Shown: one piece after another, positions 43,573 to 55,882 of the stretch
How positions within the stretch are numbered: the first letter of the stretch is position 1
Layout of the letters: each line of letters starts with the position of its first letter
The notes under the pieces: model-generated
The model's database searches: none
What the model was told of the DNA's origin: nothing
Seen by the model: the letters and a program-made list of their open reading frames with translations, nothing else
Translations under genes and position numbers: made by a program
Source of the DNA: Massospora cicadina
Lineage: Eukaryota > Entomophthoromycota > Entomophthoromycetes > Entomophthorales > Entomophthoraceae
NCBI GenBank assembly: GCA_022478985.1
Contig: JAKSZP010017365.1
Location: 1-64,000 of the forward strand
Reading direction: 5' to 3'
DNA: 64,000 nucleotides

Positions 43573-45527
43573 GAAATAGAAGTATATTGTCTTAAACAAG
43601 AGTCAATAGCAAAGCTACTCTATTTCCACTCAATGAATTTTTCTGAGCAATTTATATGGGTAAAAAAGTAATCTTGATCACCCGCTGTAGTTTTGCTCTG
43701 AAGTCCTTGGATTCCCCGCCAGCTAAACCAGTGTGGGGCAGCGGCAAAACTCCCCCCGCGGTTTTCAGTATGACAGGAAAACGCGCTCAGACTGGATCGC
43801 CTAGTCATACCAAACCCCTGGGACGATTTGTTCCTCCCAAGGATCTCAACTCCCACCTCACTCAAACCCAAGTGGTATCCTGCTGTTCCCTGGTGCTCCC
43901 CCAGAGCAACATGCATTTGGCCTTAGGGTCAACTATGGTAAACTCTTCCCATACAACAACCAAGCCATTCTCAAAAGGGCACAGGTAGTGATGACTCCCG
44001 CCAGTTTCATTGACTTCTCCCATATAAGGGGTATTTTAATCTCAGCTTCACATGTGAAGCTGATTCTGCATTTGTGGCAACTGTGCCACTGGTTTTCCAG
44101 GGCACCCCTCTCCCCACAATTTGGACCTGGCTCCCAGCGGATACAACTTTGGTGGTTCAGTTCGCTGGTTTGCCCACCCACCTTCCCCTTGAAGTTCTCC
44201 ACCAGGAGCTAATAGAAGGTTTGGAAGTCTATGGCTCCAACCCCATCTTGCAATTTGTGGTCCTAAATGGGGTCACACGCCTCTCTGGGCCTTAGGTATA
44301 TGCCATGATCAGCCCTGACTCAAATATATTTGCCATGTCAATTCCCCCTCACGCATTATCCTCTATGACCCTGACCATCCATTCTGGGCCTGCGTCGAGG
44401 GTGGGTGGACGATCTGTCTGTCATGTTTTAGTTGGACCACTCAAAATGCAAGTGCCCATTCTTAGCTGCTTCTGAAAGCTCTGATTTTTATCCGCTGGCT
44501 TCCAATCTGCTGCCCACCCTGAGCCAGCTTTGGTATGGGGTACGATCCTACCTCCCCCTACCCAAAGCTTGTTGCTGCAGCTGCACCTGAAGCCACCATT
44601 CAGCCTCCTCCTCGCCCCAGTGCCACAAATGCTCCCTTTAATCAAGAACATGATTGGACCCCAGTTAATCCCATGCATCCTCCAATGAACCAACCAAACC
44701 ACAGGAATATGCCGACTCCCAAATTTAAGTTAACCAAAATCCTTGGGATCTATTGGCTGAAATTGATGAGTTCAGGAATATAGATAAGGACTGCAATATA
44801 CAAATTGAGCGGTTTGTGTATATTGACCAAGACAAGGAACTAACCCCTCACTTATACGCCCCCAGAAAAAATGCCAAACCATTCATCAGCGACCACCAGC
44901 TGGCTGTTGAAGCAATTACTAAGCCAGATTGTCGCCCTCTCTGCAAAGCTGCCACCAAATCAGTGAGATGCTCTCAGGAGGAATCCCTCCTCCCATTATT
45001 CCCTCCAAAGCCAATAAGATACAAAAAATATGTTGATCAAAGCCCACAAAGAAGCTAATGATGCCATCCAGCACGTGGCAGAGGTAGCGTGGAATCCCAA
45101 ATCAAAAATTATCTGCACCAATATCGTCATGTTTAAAAAACTACCCAACACATGCATGATAGCTGAACTAGCTTTGACAAGTTACTTCAGACCTCCAATA
45201 TAAAGCAGATGTATTCCTACCACCCCTATCATCAGAAATATATCTCTGCATCCTGCTGATGCCCTGATTCTCCTGCTCTCCGCTGTAGCCCATGCCCTGT
45301 TTTGGGATGAAGACGCTGCTGAGGATGAGCCCCCTGATCCCCCCTCCCCTTCCGCCATGATGGTATAAGCAGTTCCCTCTGCCCCACCTGATTGGTTGAG
45401 TTTGCATTATTTGTGTCATCTGCTCATTTTGGGAGGTTCGTTCATTTTATTTGACTAGGATTTATTTTTAGGTTTTGAGTTTTGGTAATGTCCATCCCTT
45501 GTTTGGCTTACCTTGGTTAAATAAAAA
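43573..45527 (+). mobile_element. H-element C: complete ORF1-only LINE-like retroposon
   Basis: A 1.95-kb plus-strand copy flanked by AGGGTTTTCCAGTTG (43558-43572) and AGGGTTTCCGGTTG (45528-45541), one indel and one mismatch. It shares the leader, coding landmarks and tail with copies B, DF and E. The tail at 45480-45527 reads GTCCATCCCTTGTTTGGCTT, ACCTTGG, TTAAATAAA. There is no endonuclease or reverse transcriptase. Its similarity to copy DF is high over the whole length, so these two may be the closest relatives in the window. Confidence 0.85.
43656..45367 (+). pseudogene. ORF1-like protein of H-element C
   Basis: Open pieces: 43656-43988 (PVWGSGKTPPAVFS, FVPPKDLNSHLTQTQVVS, LVLPQSNMHLALG); 44074-44295 (TIWTWLPADTTLVVQFAGLP, VLHQELIEGLEVYGSNPIL); a CCHC knuckle at about 44416-44456 (CLSC, then LDH and C after a one-base shift); 44753-45058 (an acidic, DEFRNIDKD-type region); and a C-terminal part to 45367 ending EDEPPDPPSPSAMMV before a stop. 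The C-terminal 60-70 residues are conserved with copies B, DF and E and have no counterpart in LINE1 ORF1. At least three frameshifts are present. Confidence 0.7.
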
Positions 45528-45541
45528 AGGGTTTCCGGTTG

Positions 45542-45839
45542 TAATATATGAAACTCTGGGAGAGGGGCTTCATGCAATGGAAGGGATAAAGAAATTTATG
45601 CTCTATGTTCGAGGGCATAAGGAGGTGGCAAGATGGCTAAATAGTTATTGCTATCAATTTGAGCCATATCCAATTTGTAGGGCCGGCGTCATTATCTAAA
45701 ATTCTTGGTACAGCTTCAAGTTGGAGCTCATTGCTAGAACTAAGTTGGTTTACATATAAATAAACCTAGTGCAAATCTTTCTTCCATTGCTAAACATCAC
45801 TTTTCAAAAATCAAATCCATCATAGATCATTAGAGATTT
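45542..45839. other. Unassigned sequence between H-element C and LINE2
   Basis: A single open frame on the plus strand (45475-45699) starts inside the H-element tail and has no recognised motif. Nothing else is visible. Confidence 0.3.
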
Positions 45840-45934
45840 TTGAATCTAATATCAATAATGCCAGGGAATCTTGCAAAAAAACTCCCTGAGTCAACTAGAC
45901 GATCCAGAAAACCCATAAGCACAAGAACTTTAGG

Positions 45935-47950
45935 TTGCCAACCTTTGTATCAACCAGAGTCACCGCTCTCAGGCAGCAGCTGCAAGAAACAGCAACATTC
46001 AATTATGCGGCCACTTCACCATACGTCAGCTTACCATATCACGTCACTAAAACCTGCACGCCCTTTAGTTCAGTTTTCACAACATCAATCTACTGGCCCC
46101 CTCCTAAAATGGAGAACATAATTCAGGCTTCTTTGAATAGCACCAAATTAATTAAATGCACTTCAGCCCTTCAGGGCACCCTCCTCACCAGGCGAGTTGG
46201 ATATTCAGCCCCTCATAATATCGCTAATGTTGAATTTCTCAATCCCACCATGAGAGGCTATTTTCAACGGTCTAATAATTAAAGCGTTGTCATAATGTTG
46301 GGTCAGCTGAGAAATCTGGTTCGCAGATTACTAAATTTGGGCCATCCTAATTCGCTCAATGAAGAAAGTAATAAATTGCAATTCAGAGCTTTGCACCAGT
46401 TCCCATCTCATCAGTGCCATTTAAAGCCCTTAAACAGCACTTCTGAATTCGGCACTTACTAAATTCAAGCTAAAATGGCCGATGTGCCAATCATTTAGAG
46501 AGCTCAACACATGAAATAACACTCAAAAGTCTGATCACTTATGGAATCATAGATTTGGGATGTGATGAATTAGTTTCCTCCCACCAATTAGCCAAAGGTA
46601 ACTCCGATCTAATTGGGGTTAAACCGACCTGGCGATGCTCATGCAACTGCCCCACTGCAGGCAGCACCAGCAACAACTGAATTGCGCCAGCAAACATTTA
46701 ACCACACAGACTTACCCTCACCATCTACTCTATTTTACCTGCCTTTTTAAATCAAAGCAAGAAAAAGCGCACAAAAGGGGATACTGGGGCTTGAAAACCC
46801 CTTTCACCGGTAATACAGAATGCTGATCCCCACAAAGCAGCAGTTTTTGCCAATATTAAGAAGAAATGGACAGAAACTAGATCTTAAAAAGCTTTACCCC
46901 TCTTAATTCTCTCTCATGAAATTCACCTTTACTATGGGCATATTCCCGTTGAATACTACATAGTGGATTACTTCTCATACTTGCATCAATTGCAGAGACA
47001 AAATTAAACAACAACACTATCCATGAATCGGTAGAGGGACACTACATTGATGTGGGATTCACTGAAGCTGCCCATGTTGACCATGCTACCACCCCTTAGG
47101 TTATTAATCCCCTGGATAATCCATATTCCCGCACATATAGACACATGAAGAATCTAATGTGTTACATTTTCCGACCTCCTAACGACTATTGATTTTAAAG
47201 CACTTAAGCTGGCATTCATTCACGCTTAAAAAAATTGGGTTTGTGCTTACATTAGACTTTAGTGTCCCCTCTTACTATGCTCCCACTAAAAGAGCCTTCC
47301 TGGCAAGGGCATCATATATCTTCTCCCACAAGGTGGCTCACAATATAAAGGTATTTCCTCGTGTGTCAGTGGTTGGGACATGTCAAAGATCTTCTTTATT
47401 GGCCCTAACAAAGCGCGACCTCGTTGTACATGGTGTAAAGCCCCTAGACCCCTGTATATTGGTTACACAAATAGAAAACAAGCCTGGCAGCAACCACTCT
47501 GGGGCTTAAAACAAGCAAAAACGTTCCCACGTGGCTGCAGCAGGAATTTTACAGCCAAAACAATGGGTTCCAGTTCAGGACCTTACCCATGAAGCCCTTC
47601 ATTGTGCATTTGAAGCTGAAGTATTTACAGTAGGTTCACACATTCTTGGGACCAAAGCCCCTCTCCCAGTGGGCACATCCTTCATTCTTCCAGAGTCAAT
47701 GACTTCTCCTACCAAGCGTAAGGCATCCCCCAAAAGGCTGTCATCAGTAACCCCCACTCAGAGCAACAACGCACCCACATAGTCTCACTAGCACTCTCCT
47801 GCACCAAATAGGAGCTTCTAATGAAGATTATACCACCAATAATGACTGGCAATTTATAACCTGTGGAAGACGTAACACTCAAAGAGCCCTACTCCCCCTT
47901 ACACCCCCCATCTCGCAAGCTCCTTTGCAATGTTAAAGGACTAGAGCTCG
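45935..47950 (+). pseudogene. ORF1-like region of LINE2
   Basis: Position before the endonuclease is the basis of the call. Open pieces: 45935-46282 (TAATSPYVSLPYHV-type residues, SALQGTLLTRRVGYSAPHN), 47189-47509 (KKIGFVLTLDFSVPSYYAPTKRAFLARASYIF) and 47531-47782. Near 47405 a frame reads RCTWCKAPRP, which may be the start of a zinc knuckle as in other ORF1 proteins, but the His and last Cys are unclear. It is proline- and glutamine-rich toward the end. Confidence 0.45.
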
Positions 47951-48204
47951 GACTCAGACGCATCCAATGGGGACACTGCTGAGGTCAACATTGAGCAACA
48001 TCAGTAACCTCCTCTGCAAAGTAACAGGTGCAGCAACCTTGACTGGTTCTCAGGATCCTCCGTCCCCCTCCCCCAGCCACCCTTCAACTACCCCAGCGCT
48101 CCAAACAGCTTGCTGAAAAGAATAGTTAAGTTAAGAGACTCAAAACAAGCCGCCTTACAGCTGCATTGTAAGCTCTTTCAACCCACCTGGATCGGAGGTG
48201 AGCA

Positions 48205-51200
48205 GATATGAGTTCCCGCAGAGGTACCCTGACCCTACAATCCATAAACACATATGGTTTGCATAATTATAAGAGGAGAGCCCGCCTCCTCCGCAGCTTC
48301 AGGTCAGGGAGGTTTGACATTGCTGCTGTTTAGGAGCCTCACTTTACACCAAATGAACAAATAGCTAGAAATGATTAGTTTGAAAACTCATTCTGTAATG
48401 AACATGCCGCCCTTGTAATTCTGAATCCTCATATCATAAACCACACTATCTCACGACACCTAGGTGGGCGTCTTATACTGGTCAAGCTCATAACGCCTGA
48501 ATACTCCTTCTTCGTCGCCATTATATACCTTCCTCAATCTTGGATGACCAGAATTGACTTCTGGATGAGTTAGTTAAATGAATCTCAAGCAGAAAACTAT
48601 CATGATGGGAGATTTCAACAAACTATAACCCGCGTTTATGATTATTACCCACCTAAAACAAATGAACGCTCTGGATTCTTTAGAATCCAGATTTTCCTTC
48701 GCACTAGTGGCTTTACAGCTTCGCTGCCACCCTCTGCGTCTGTCCTTAGTTGTATGACCATGATCTAATAAAATGGAGGTTTTATTAGTCAGCATAGCAC
48801 ATTGACTTGGCATTAATAGACCTTCTGGTTAGCCATGTCTCAAAAATGGCCATGGCAATTATCTAAGTGATCTAGATCACTAACTGTTGTCTTTACCACC
48901 ATACTCAGACCATTGTGCAGGTTTTGGACAAGTGTTGCCCAACTCTATTAAACAATACCTTTTAAGGGAAAAGCTGGCTTTAACCATATGGAATAACCTC
49001 TCCTCCCCACCACCCAACCTGAGCAACCTTAGTGCGAGTTAGCCACCAACAAAGGTGGGAATTAACCAGGTGGCCTATGTCTGTGTCAAAGCCCAGATGA
49101 CTGCGGATCATGAAAGATTCAAGAAGATTAAAGCTAGAATTATTCATCTGGAAAGGAACTGCAAACTTTCTCTCACTCCCAGTTTGCTGAATGACTGGGA
49201 AGATGCTTAAGAAGCCCATCGTTCAGAAAATGCACTGCAGGAAGAGAGGGCATCCAAATTCACATTTTTTACTATTATGCCCTTTTGGGAACTCCTTAAC
49301 CGCTATTTCTTTCAGAAGCAAAAAACCAAATCTACAGCGCAAAAATCACAGCACAAAAGTTTGGCACGATCAATTCAATGGACAAAGAAGTCATCAAACA
49401 AAAAACTGCACCGCTTTTACTACTATAATATCCATGCTGACCACGAGTTGGATTTTTAGCCCTGGGCTTCTATTATCAACGAGTAATAAATATAACTTCT
49501 GGATGTGTGGCTCTCTTTGGCTCTCCAGTTAACTGCACAGGTTTTTGATCTTTGCATTAATTGAATTATTGATATTAATTGAATAATGATGAGAAGTAAT
49601 GTTATGAAGACTATTACTCTAGTTGGGCTTTTAAAAACTAGCTTGAGTAATAAGTCCACGATAAACAAATGCTTGACCTTCCAACTACTGAAGGTATCTC
49701 TGGAATAATAGAAACTACTCAATCTGTCCTCTCTCTTCTCTCAAATTACTCAGAGATCTTGATGGCCAAATATTTTAGACAAAGAATATCAACCTAAATC
49801 TTATCTTAAGAGCAAACTATACAACCAATTTAAAAAATCTTAAAGAATAAAAGTAATTGCGCTTTTTTATACAGATTTTAAAAACTTGAAAACTAGAACA
49901 TTTATAGGGGATCTGTAGAGCAACTCTTCTGTTGGTGCCCCACTGGAGAATTGGCAGCCGTTGATTGTGGTTTAAACATCTGAGGTCGCACTCATGAGAA
50001 ATTCCTCATTCACCTAGTCAGATTGAACCGCAAACTAAAGTCATGACCTCTTCATGGTTAATTGAGGAAAATATCCTCACAATATTTAATCAACTTCATT
50101 AGAGTACCCTCTTTGGGCTGCAGTCTTCTTATTTAATGGGACCTAGACCCATTAACTGAAGACTGAAAAACCTAAAAGGTTAAATTGTGAGTTACTCCCA
50201 GAAAGATTGTCTATGCTTCAGTGTTTAATTATAGATTCCTGAGTCCATAGGTGACAAACCCCAGTTTGATAATGAATAAATTACCGTTTATTTAATCATC
50301 AATTGAGCCATAAAGTAAGTACATTGTCAGGAGTATCCCCTATAAAACATTGACAATCTGGTGGATCAACACCCGGCGAATCAGTAAATATTCATTAGGG
50401 TTTATTTCCTAAACAATAGGTATCATTAGAAACGATAACTCCCACATCCACTAGAGGATATAATCCCCTCGTGGGCAAACAGCTATATGTAATCTAATCG
50501 GCTGGGTAATATGGGCATATCATTATCTTAAAATTATGTTAACTTTTAGTATATCCAAATGTTATTTTGGCGCACTCCAGAGCCTACACTGACCCACATG
50601 CAGAAGAAGCTCTTCTTGACCCTAACGCCTGTCAGGAGATTATGGGTATCCTTCTTAATTCTCTGAAACTTGAAGCCCCCTGGTCCTGATGAAATACCTT
50701 TTGAGGTATAACCTTTAGAACTTTTGGTGTCAGCCAAATTCCTCTGTGACCCGTTCAACTCACTTTTGGCTAAAGGCGAGGTCCTCCCTGATTTTAGGGG
50801 TTCAATAACAACCCTTAGTCATATATTATCAGACCAGGAATCTAGCTAACTGGCGCCCTATAACCTTTATTAACTCGGATCACATGTTATCCACAAAGCT
50901 TCTGGACAATCGCATAACATCATGGGTGTTGCCCCGCCTGAAATTCTCCAAACATGGTTTTATTACTGGGAGGTCTCTATGGTATAACTATGATGACCTC
51001 TACTTGACTTTGACTTCTAAATCATGCAGAGAAAATGGCTTTGTGGCTCTTCTGGAGATTTGTATGCTAAAGATTTTGTTTCCTGGAAGTACATAGAAGC
51101 TTCATTAGCTCGCTTCCACCTTCCCTATACAAAAAGATTTTTGATCTCCCCACTCTATGACAAACTCCGTATCAGAGTCCTTGCATCATCTTGATTACCG

Positions 51201-51862
51201 CTGCATTTATCATTAGCAGGCTCTTTGCCAAGACGATTCTTAAAAGCTCACCCTTTTAAATATCACCCTTGATTCCTTATTGGCCTCTTTGCAGGAGAAG
51301 CAGATGGGGATCATAACACCAGGTAAGGCCCCTACCTGCACAATGGCATTTTCGGATGATTTGCCATCAAGTTAAGTTGCCCTGAGAACACCATCCTTAA
51401 AGATGTGATTCTTATAAGGTACACCAAGGCGTCCAACACCAAGATCAACACCTCCAAAACAACGGTGGTGCAGGTAGCTCAACCGCAATCCCCCTCATCA
51501 CTTGGTCTAGACCCTACGCTTGAAAACTTCCATCACCTGGAGGTCCTGATCAGCTCACAAGGAGTTGCTCTCTGTGCTAATGAGGACATAACCAAGGAGG
51601 CATTGATTCTTAGGATTGCCAGCTGGAACAGAAGAAATATAAAACCCTGGTTTGTCCCTGATGGCCAATGTGTTCCTCCTATCTAAAGTTTGATTTTTTT
51701 TGCGCATGTCTGTCCCTTCTCAGACACATTTTATATGCTGCTCGATGTAATTCTCAGCTGTTGAATCTGGGGCCCAACCACCTACTTACAGCACAGTTAA
51801 CAATAACTTGACCCTGCCTTGAAGGGGGCCTAGGGCTTCTTGACATCTGATCTCATGCCACC
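48205..51862 (+). pseudogene. ORF2 of LINE2: endonuclease and reverse transcriptase, broken
   Basis: The APE endonuclease starts near 48207 (LQSINTYGLHNYKRRARLLR, RFDIAAV, stop, EPHFTPNEQ containing the catalytic Glu, LGGRLILVKLITPEYSFFVAIIYLPQS). The reverse transcriptase N-terminus is at 50650-50780 (LEAPGPDEIPFEV across a frame change). Palm and thumb pieces extend to 51850: TTLSHILSDQE, TKASNTKINTSKTTVV at 51430, and GGLGLLDI at 51820. A catalytic FxDD-like FSDDLP is near 51353. The stretch 49740-50540 between them has no LINE motif and may be a further insertion. Confidence 0.65.
49740..50540. other. Non-coding stretch within LINE2, possibly an insertion
   Basis: AT-rich, without LINE2 frames on either strand, lying between endonuclease and reverse transcriptase parts that are otherwise near-contiguous. 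No direct repeats or LTR ends could be defined, so a solo LTR is only a guess. Confidence 0.3.
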
Positions 51863-52376
51863 TTTTGAGATGTTGGTATGACTGGCTGATAAATCATATT
51901 TAGTTTGGCAAATTCTACTTTAATTGCCAAAGGGGTTTAAACTTGGATAGCCAACTATGTAAACTTGAAGCGAGTCAATAGAGGTGATAGTAGCTCGGTG
52001 AAAGAGTGGATTCCGCCAGAGCCTCAATGATAAGGCGGATTCAGAAAAGTTTCAGCAAATAATTAATAGCTAATCAAAGGGTCAGAACTGATCAAAGCAA
52101 TGAAGATATGAGCGGGATGGGAAGACAAAGAGAGGGGTCAGTTTTGAGAGAAAAGAAAAGAGAGTGAATAGTAGGAAGAGGAAAGTGCAAGCAGAAAGAA
52201 TCTGCTAGTTATATTAATTTAAATATGGTAGTGTGGTCGAGGTGATTGCCTCATATTTTTTACGTTTATTGAGTCCAACTTGTGGACCAACGATCATATC
52301 AATAGTCCGTTGCTCAGTGGACTCAACCCTGTGAAACCCTTCTGGCGAATATAAGCCATATTGCCAATTTTATAAC
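51863..52376 (+). repeat. 5' LTR of gypsy-4
   Basis: Homologous to the gypsy-2 LTRs: TTGGTATGACTGGCTGATAA at the left end against TTGGTATAACTGGATGATAC, and AGTCCGTTGCTCAGTGGACT with CCCTGTGAAA, AAGCC at the right end. The left boundary is set by counting back to the gypsy-2 LTR start; TG...CA termini are eroded. A purine-rich stretch (52130-52200) is peculiar to this copy. Confidence 0.7.
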
Positions 52377-52378
52377 GG

Positions 52379-52400
52379 TGGTGCTCACTACAAGGAGCCC
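52379..52400 (+). promoter_or_regulatory. Primer binding site of gypsy-4
   Basis: TGGTGCTCACTACAAGGAGC, two bases after the LTR; identical to the gypsy-2 site except for one base. Confidence 0.75.
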
Positions 52401-53829
52401 ATTGATTAACATTCTAAGAAATCCTTTTTTCACCAAGAAATGGCGCAACAGGTTCAGCTTGAGGGGATACTACCCCAATTTATTGAGTTATCCTAATATG
52501 TGGAACTAAACCATCTTGGATAAACTACTTCAGGCTCAAAAAATGCTTTTTCAATAAAATAAGGGTATAACTGATCATCTTGACAAGGCCTTCCACCAAC
52601 TGCACCTTGTTGGTTGCAAAGCTAGTCAACTTTCAAATTTCTTGGACGGCACTACAGAGCGGCTACACTGTTCAGAGCGTAAACTGGATAGTATCTTTAA
52701 AGAGGGAGAGGTCTGCATTAACAAGCTGCCCCCATTTTAACCGCAATGGAAATCTACATGGATTTTGTAAGCAGTTTGAATTTGAATTAGAGGGGGCTTG
52801 AGATTGGCGTAAGGCTAAACTTTTATTTCTGCTCTGGATATAGAGCGTGCGGACAAAGTTATATGTTACCTTAAAAATAGCACCATAACATATTAGGTGG
52901 CAAAGGAAGTTATGCTCAATTTGTTCAGGGTTTGGCAAAGATAGCGCAACGCAAAGGTGACTTTTTAACATTAAAATTTCAATGAAACAAGTCCTTGGTG
53001 GAGTTCACAAAGCAATTCACAACTGAGGCCAACATATTAGTTGAGAAGATATTTTGACTAAAGAGGATGTGAGCATCATGATAACGGTGGCTGTTAAGAC
53101 GTATCAGGAGCTGTATAATGCTATGCCCCATACTGAAATATGATATGGCAATATTGCAAAATGTCAACTATTTATGCTGTTTATCAGTCACCTTTAGTGC
53201 TCCCATCGTGGAATAAAAACCCTGCAACTGTCACTGAACCCTCTTTTGGAAATAGACAACACTGATTTGACTATAATCCGTTAATAATACCTGGCCACTT
53301 GACACTTTGGCAGTTCCTTTCCGCCCTCGCTATGAACAACTGTATCATCCTTGGTCAAATTACATTCCACTAGTTAATTTTTGGACTGGATTTTCAGGGG
53401 AAATGCAGAGACATGAGTCATATACAAACGCCTGCTTCTCTTGCAGTCAATGAGGTCATTATGTGGCTAGCTGCCCCAGTAACCTGCATGCCTATGCATT
53501 ACCAACAGCACTGAATGACAGGGAAAAGTTTGAGTGGAGTAGAGATGAGACGCTCTACCTCCACTGATTCAATTTTATTTGTCCCTGATAAGTCCAACCA
53601 GTCTCTCTGTGGTGGCCCCAGTAAACACTCTGATGGGCTATTATATCAACAAACCCTCAGAGATTCCTCAGACTTCCCCCTGGAGGGAGACAGGACATAT
53701 ACAGACTCAGGGTTTCAACAATTTATACCAAAAAGGTACGTCTATCAGATACTTGAGCCTAACATCACATGCAAAGTCAAACCCTCAATGGATGTTGCTG
53801 CACTAGTCGGGATGAATGTTGCAATTTCA
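52400..53829 (+). pseudogene. gag and upstream protease segment of gypsy-4
   Basis: Capsid-like region near 52730-52960 (FNRNGNLHGFCKQFEFELEGA against FSHDGKLYGYFKRFKFAVKG in gypsy-2). A CCHC knuckle at 53433-53474 reads CFSCSQ, stop, GHYVASC, CX2CX4HX4C with one in-frame stop. The following part (53515-53829) includes KPSMDVAALVGMNVAI, matched by DDASLVGVNVAI of gypsy-2, and breaks at 53829 where H-element E starts. Broken by several stops. Confidence 0.7.
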
Positions 53830-55754
53830 TATTAAATTTATTTGAGGTAGTATGACCAGGGGACGGACATTACCAAAACAGAAATTCCAACAAACCAAAC
53901 AGAAATATGAATCAACCACCCAAAACATGCAGTGAGACACAAAAAAAGGAACAAAATAACATACCAGGTGGCACCGCATTGACCCGCTTACAACCATTGC
54001 AGAGGGGAGGCGGGATTAGGCGGATTATCACTTTCAGTTCTGATTTCAGTTTTAGCATTGAAGAGGCGGATCAATGCTGAGAGCAAGGGGGTTGAGGCAT
54101 CCGCAAGATGAGGGACCAGGCTAAGTAGATAGGCGTTGAGATCAACAATTTGGGCCTGGATCAAGGCCTCTATAAGTTTGGCATACTGGCGTTCCATTTG
54201 GATGCAGGCGTTGGGAAGCTAGGAAAATTTTGCAATGTTAACTCTTATGATGCATGCGGATGGAGAAAATCAGCCAATTCCATGACATGCTTGAAAGCGG
54301 TGATGGCAGCTTCTCTGAGTTGGGTAATTTCTTCTTCTGCAACAGCAGGGAAATCAGGAGGGAATTCAGTGGGATGCAGCCCTTCTTTAAAGCCAGTGAC
54401 AGAGGCTGCCTTGGCTTCGTGGAGATGGCAACTTTTGAGTGAAGCCATCTCAGCCTCAGCTAGCTGATGGTCGATCAGGAAAGTGGTAGCAGTGGGTTTA
54501 AGGACAAATTTTTGGGCGGGAAAGGGGCATCAAAGTCTAAATAAAGATAAGGTATAATTTAATTGGGGAGTCCGGTGGTGGGACAATTTCACCAGATTTG
54601 TCCACTTCATCCAATAAGTCTAAGGAATTTTGGTTGAGTACTATTGATTCGGTGATACATGGCTTTGGTTGGGTAGGTTTTGGAGCGGGAAATTGGCTAG
54701 TTTGAATTTGGGTCCAACCCTGCGCCCAACAGGCTGTTATGTGTGTAAATTGGCTGGCTTAGGCATGGGTTGCTAATTTTTGCTTGCGATTCAATAAGAG
54801 CTTGGCTTCTGGGGTGAGGGAAGCCAAAATCTCCATTTGAATGCTGTTGGTGTGGCCTCATGGGCGGAGTTGGAAGTGTTCGTGTGGTTTGAATTGTAAT
54901 GAAATACTTCATTTATATGGTCCAATTTGTGGCATAGGGGGAGAAATGTGCGACTGTTGTCAGTGAAAACCCAAAAGAAATGGTCAGGCGAGGATTTGAT
55001 ATAGGCTCGCAGTGGGATGTGCTGGGCCATGTTTAGCTGGTGTGGGGTAATGGTGGCCATTGCCCGAGGTGCTGATAGGCGCTCAGCACCACTTGGGACA
55101 AGGAATTGGAGGATGGGTTTTGTGCTTTAAGTGGACAGCCCTGACATCAACTCCTCATAGAGTCTTTGAGGGGAAGGCGGAGTAGAAGGTATGTAAATGT
55201 CACCACACGTTTTATCATTGAGAAGATGAGTTTGGGTGGTGGAGATGGGGGTGTTTTTGTAAACTAAGGGCGTTGCTGCTGCAGCGGCCGCGTCCACTGT
55301 CATGGGGAAGCCAGTATCAAAATATCCCTTATAAGGGCGGAAGTCAATAGAACCTGCTGGAGCAAAGGTGGCCGTTGCCAGCTCAATAATTGCTTTTTCA
55401 GCATATGGGAAGAGACGTCCATATTTGACGTGAAGGAGAATGTGAATATTCGATAGAGGTGGATCTAGGGGTTGGGGGCAGGTTGGGTGGACTTGTGCGA
55501 GGTGCAGTGCTAAGTCCCTTGGAGGGACAAAGTGGCAAGTTGCATTAGGCGGACTGGATGAGCCCATCCGCATACATTTGCTGCTGGTCGTTAAACGCTA
55601 TCAGGTGAAGCACCGCTTCCCCACACTGGGGAATCAGGTGATGGATTTGCGGACATGAATGGAAACTGATGCAGTATAGGTGGCGGTGGAAAATTACTGG
55701 TTACTTTTTACAAAAATCTCTTGAAAGTGATGACAAGAGGTGAGAAGTTTTTAT
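53830..55754 (-). mobile_element. H-element E: ORF1-only LINE-like retroposon
   Basis: A minus-strand 1.93-kb insert flanked by TGTTGCAATTTCA (53817-53829) and TGTTTCAATGTCA (55755-55767), two mismatches. The tail at 53830-53878 reads TCCGTCCCCTGGTCATACTACC then TCAAATAAATTT on the minus strand. The leader near 55715-55740 has the ATCACTTTCAAG block. It shares coding landmarks with the other copies but is the most divergent in its C-terminal half. Confidence 0.85.
53988..55600 (-). pseudogene. ORF1-like protein of H-element E
   Basis: The best single frame of this family is 55573-55127 (148 residues): CHFVPPRDLALHLAQVHPT, PLSNIHILLHVKYGRLFPY, AEKAIIELATATFAPAGSID, FRPYKGYFDTGFPMTVDAAA, ending QRLYEELMSGLST. 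The middle part at 55060-54791 has SSPDHFFWVFTDNSRTFLPL, CHKLDH, where the first and last knuckle cysteines are lost. Alanine/glutamate-rich helices follow at 54448-54245 (EEEITQLREAAITAFKHVM) and the C-terminus at 54197-53988 (LIEALIQAQIVDLNAYLLSL, ending DNPPNPASP). RNA-binding role inferred from LINE ORF1. Confidence 0.7.
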
Positions 55755-55882
55755 TGTTTCAATGTCAGTAGAGAAAATATTTAGGAGTATCCCCAAGTCT
55801 GCGCCAGTATCATAACTTTTCTTTTAAATTTAAATTTATTGCGGGGAAGGCTGACCATGGGACGGACACTTCCGAATATGAC

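Larger units (their letters stand above)
45840..51862 (+). mobile_element. LINE2: second, distinct APE-type LINE, truncated by gypsy-4
   Basis: A plus-strand non-LTR retrotransposon with an ORF1-like region (45840 to about 47950), an APE endonuclease (48205-48750) and reverse transcriptase (about 50560-51860). Its protein motifs differ clearly from LINE1, so it is a separate family. The right end is cut at 51862 by the 5' LTR of gypsy-4; the remainder should lie beyond the window if gypsy-4 inserted into it. Frames are badly broken. Confidence 0.65.
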
